NCBI GenBank assembly: GCA_018712885.1
Contig: DVGE01000197.1
Span: forward strand, 1-8,261
From: Candidatus Pullichristensenella stercoripullorum
Lineage (GTDB): Bacteria > Bacillota > Clostridia > Christensenellales > Aristaeellaceae
Direction of reading: 5' to 3'
Length of the DNA: 8,261 bases
Numbering within the stretch: the stretch's first letter is position 1; each line of letters starts with the position of its first letter. Below the pieces are notes generated by a model. It did no database searches, was not told the origin of the DNA, and saw nothing but the letters and a program-made list of their open reading frames with translations. A program made the translations under genes and the position numbers. Shown here in pieces: positions 6,450 to 8,261 of this stretch.

Positions 6450-6470
6450 GGCGGATATTCTCCGTCCGCC
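6450..6470 (+). other. 5' leader hairpin immediately before the helD ribosome binding site
   Basis: GGCGGA (6450-6455) pairs with TCCGCC (6465-6470) around a 9-base loop. The hairpin begins about where the transcript should start and ends one base before the AAGGGAGGG ribosome binding site (6471-6479). Such 5'-terminal stems can protect messages from RNase or tune translation. The stem is visible; its role is inferred. It is too short and simple to be a known riboswitch. Confidence 0.4.
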
Positions 6471-6485
6471 AAGGGAGGGACGAAC

Positions 6486-8261
6486 GTGAACGATCCACAG
6501 GCGCTTCGCGCCGAACAGGAATACACGCAGCGGGTGCAGCAGCTTCTGCTCTCCGTCATCGAGCAGTCCACGGGCATTTCCGCCAGCCATGCCGAGGCCG
6601 TGCACATGATCGTGGCCGACGCCTGGGACGAATTGCGCATGAAGCCGACCGCGCTTTCGCCGCAGGATCTTGAACAGCTTTCCGCCGAGGTGGATCGCTA
6701 TCTGGCGCGCAAGTCCTTTACCGACGACCTGGCGGCGCGCTACAAGCGCATGCTGATGACGCCCTTCTTCGCGCGCGTCGATTTCGCCGAGCAAGGCGCG
6801 GACGGGGCGGCGAAGGAGCCGGAAAAGATCGTCATCGGCCTGTACAGCCTGCGGGGAAAAGGCGGGGAAATGCTGGTGCACGACTGGCGTGCGCCGGTCT
6901 GTTCGCTGTACTACGATTCCATGCCCGGTCCCTGCCGCTACGACAGTCCCTCCGGCGAGATCCACGGGGAGATGTCGCTCAAGCGCCAGTACCGCATGGA
7001 GAACGGCCGCCTCAAATACTATGTCGATACGCAGCGCAACATCGACGACGGCATCCTCCTCGACCTGCTCTCCCAGGCCACCAGCCGCCACATGCGCCAG
7101 GTGGTGTCCACCATCCAGGCGGAGCAGTCCGCCGCCATCCGCTATGAGAACGCGCGGGTGATCTCCGTGGTGGGCGGGGCCGGCTCGGGCAAGACCTCCA
7201 TCGCCATGCACCGCGCCGCCTTCCTCATGTACCGCCAGCGCGACACGCTCGACGCCCGCCGCATCCAGATCCTTTCTCCCGGCAGCGCCTTTTCGGAATA
7301 CATATCCGCCGTGCTGCCCGATCTCGGCGAAGAGAACATACGTTCGCGCACCCTGCGGGAGATCGTCGAGGGCATCCTCGGCAAGAAGGTCGAATCGCCG
7401 CTCAAACAGACGGAAAAGATGCTCGAACAGCCCGAAGAGACGCGCCTGAACTCCGTGCGCTTCAAGAGCGGCAGGGCGTTTTTGCAGGAATTGCGCAAGT
7501 GCGCCGAGTCCTTTGCCACCTTTGGCCCCAATTTCGCCAACGTCTGGCTGGACGGCAAGCCCCTCATCCGCCGCGAGGAACTGCGGCGCATGTACAAGGA
7601 TGAGTTCAAGCTGCTCACCCCGGCCCAGCGCCTCGAGCGCGTGCGCGCCACGCTGGAAACGCGCCTGGCCAGCTGGGAAGCGAGCATGTACAAGCAGTAC
7701 GAAAAGCAGTTCGAGGGGCACTACCACGGCCGCGAACTGACTTTTGTCAGCAAGATGGCCGTGTCCCAGCGCCTGCAGCCCGTGCGCGCCCAGCTGCGCT
7801 CCATGCTGGAGATCACGGGGCAGCGCCTGCTCGCGGAGGTTTTGCGCGACGCGCCCCGCGAATTGCGCGATCTTTACAAGGAAAACTGCGAAGCCGGCCT
7901 CACCTGGTGGGAGGACGCCGTGGCCGAGGCCTGGCTGATGGTGCGCCTGGGCTTCGCCGCCCCGGACAAGAGCATTTACCACCTGCTCGTGGACGAGGCG
8001 CAGGACTATTCAGAAACCGCGCTCTCGCTTTTGTCGCTGTACCATCCCAACGCGCATGTGACGCTGCTGGGCGACCCGATGCAGCGCACTTGCCCGGGCA
8101 TGGACGCTTGCGAAAGCGCCAACTGGGGCGATTGCTTCGGCGTGCCGGACGCGAAGGTGTTCACGCTCAGCCGTTGCTACCGCTCTACGCTGCCCATCGC
8201 CCGGCTGTGCAACGCCATCCTGCCCGACGCGGAGCGGCTCAAGCCCTTTGGCCGCGAGGGG
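6486..8261 (+). CDS. helD: HelD-like RNA polymerase-associated superfamily 1 helicase, N-terminal 592 residues (3' end outside window)
   Basis: A UvrD/Rep-like ATPase of the HelD family, which in Firmicutes binds RNA polymerase and releases stalled enzyme from nucleic acid for recycling. It starts with GTG 6486, set by AAGGGAGGG at 6471-6479 (6-base spacing). The frame stays open to the window end. Residues 1-100 are helical and rich in Gln, Glu, Arg and Leu, fitting the coiled-coil arm that enters the polymerase secondary channel, ending in TPFFARVDF (about 92-100). HelD landmarks follow: VHDWRAPVCSLYYD (131-144), RNIDDGILLDLL (184-195), IQAEQSAAIR (210-219), Walker A GGAGSGKTS (230-238), the inserted helical region about 300-480, Walker B VDEAQDYS (502-509), LLGDPMQRT (527-535) and LSRCYRST (561-568). 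The last helicase motifs lie beyond the edge; the family is about 700-780 residues. RecB/UvrD repair helicases are less likely because of the DWRAP and RNIDDG motifs. Confidence 0.9.
   Translation, partial: MNDPQALRAEQEYTQRVQQLLLSVIEQSTGISASHAEAVHMIVADAWDELRMKPTALSPQDLEQLSAEVDRYLARKSFTDDLAARYKRMLMTPFFARVDFAEQGADGAAKEPEKIVIGLYSLRGKGGEMLVHDWRAPVCSLYYDSMPGPCRYDSPSGEIHGEMSLKRQYRMENGRLKYYVDTQRNIDDGILLDLLSQATSRHMRQVVSTIQAEQSAAIRYENARVISVVGGAGSGKTSIAMHRAAFLMYRQRDTLDARRIQILSPGSAFSEYISAVLPDLGEENIRSRTLREIVEGILGKKVESPLKQTEKMLEQPEETRLNSVRFKSGRAFLQELRKCAESFATFGPNFANVWLDGKPLIRREELRRMYKDEFKLLTPAQRLERVRATLETRLASWEASMYKQYEKQFEGHYHGRELTFVSKMAVSQRLQPVRAQLRSMLEITGQRLLAEVLRDAPRELRDLYKENCEAGLTWWEDAVAEAWLMVRLGFAAPDKSIYHLLVDEAQDYSETALSLLSLYHPNAHVTLLGDPMQRTCPGMDACESANWGDCFGVPDAKVFTLSRCYRSTLPIARLCNAILPDAERLKPFGREG

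Noticed and set aside
6442..6489. A 15-codon upstream reading frame ending in the overlap with the helD GTG
   Set aside because: Both of its ATGs (6442 and 6448) lie at or before the expected transcript start near 6450, so it would not be on the mRNA from the helD promoter.
5862..7982. A 706-codon open frame on the minus strand, opposite the MFS gene and helD
   Set aside because: Its product is low-complexity, rich in Arg, Ala, His and Gly, with no recognisable family. It spans two well-supported plus-strand genes and is typical of antisense frames in GC-rich coding DNA.
5300..8261. MFS pump plus HelD as a rifamycin-type resistance pair
   Set aside because: Some HelD relatives in actinobacteria give rifamycin resistance, but here helD has its own housekeeping promoter, the transporter belongs to an uptake-like MFS group, and nothing else supports a resistance locus.

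Overview
The window looks like chromosomal DNA of a high-GC, endospore-forming member of the Bacillota, probably class Clostridia. Three things point that way: HPr kinase/phosphorylase (the Gram-positive carbon-control enzyme), a SpoIIP engulfment amidase, and a Firmicutes-style HelD helicase, all with strong AGGAGG-type ribosome binding sites. No rRNA, tRNA, CRISPR array, insertion sequence or phage gene is visible. Coding density is very high; the longest gap without a gene is 135 bases.

Layout. Positions 1-3372 hold four tightly packed minus-strand genes, transcribed leftwards from one visible sigma-A-type promoter at 3395-3423: a Cof-type HAD phosphatase, hprK, a ROK-family glucokinase, and the N-terminal part of a DUF1846 (UPF0371) protein cut by the window edge. 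Spacings are 3 bases, 2 bases and a 1-base TGATG overlap, so this is almost certainly one operon. HPr kinase reports glycolytic state, the glucokinase feeds glycolysis and the HAD protein probably dephosphorylates a sugar phosphate, so the operon is themed on sugar-phosphate metabolism and catabolite control. DUF1846 is the unexplained member.

Positions 3373-3507 are a divergent regulatory region. It holds the minus-strand promoter and a pair of imperfect direct repeats, one of which resembles a degenerate CcpA cre site. From 3508 the genes run rightwards. A DUF1614 polytopic membrane protein overlaps spoIIP by ATGA. The SpoIIP here has a cleavable-looking signal peptide and a C-terminal membrane anchor, which differs from the N-terminally anchored Bacillus subtilis protein. 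A long GC-rich hairpin without a T-run follows spoIIP, then an MFS_1_like/PPP-type transporter. Finally comes helD, a GTG-start RNA polymerase-associated helicase that runs off the right edge. Its near-consensus promoter overlaps the MFS stop codon, and a short hairpin leader follows it.

I do not see a clear new defence, mobile or biosynthetic system. The best leads are the DUF1614-SpoIIP pair with its changed membrane topology and the DUF1846 gene coupled to glucokinase/hprK. The large overlapping reading frames on the opposite strands are by-products of high-GC codon use.
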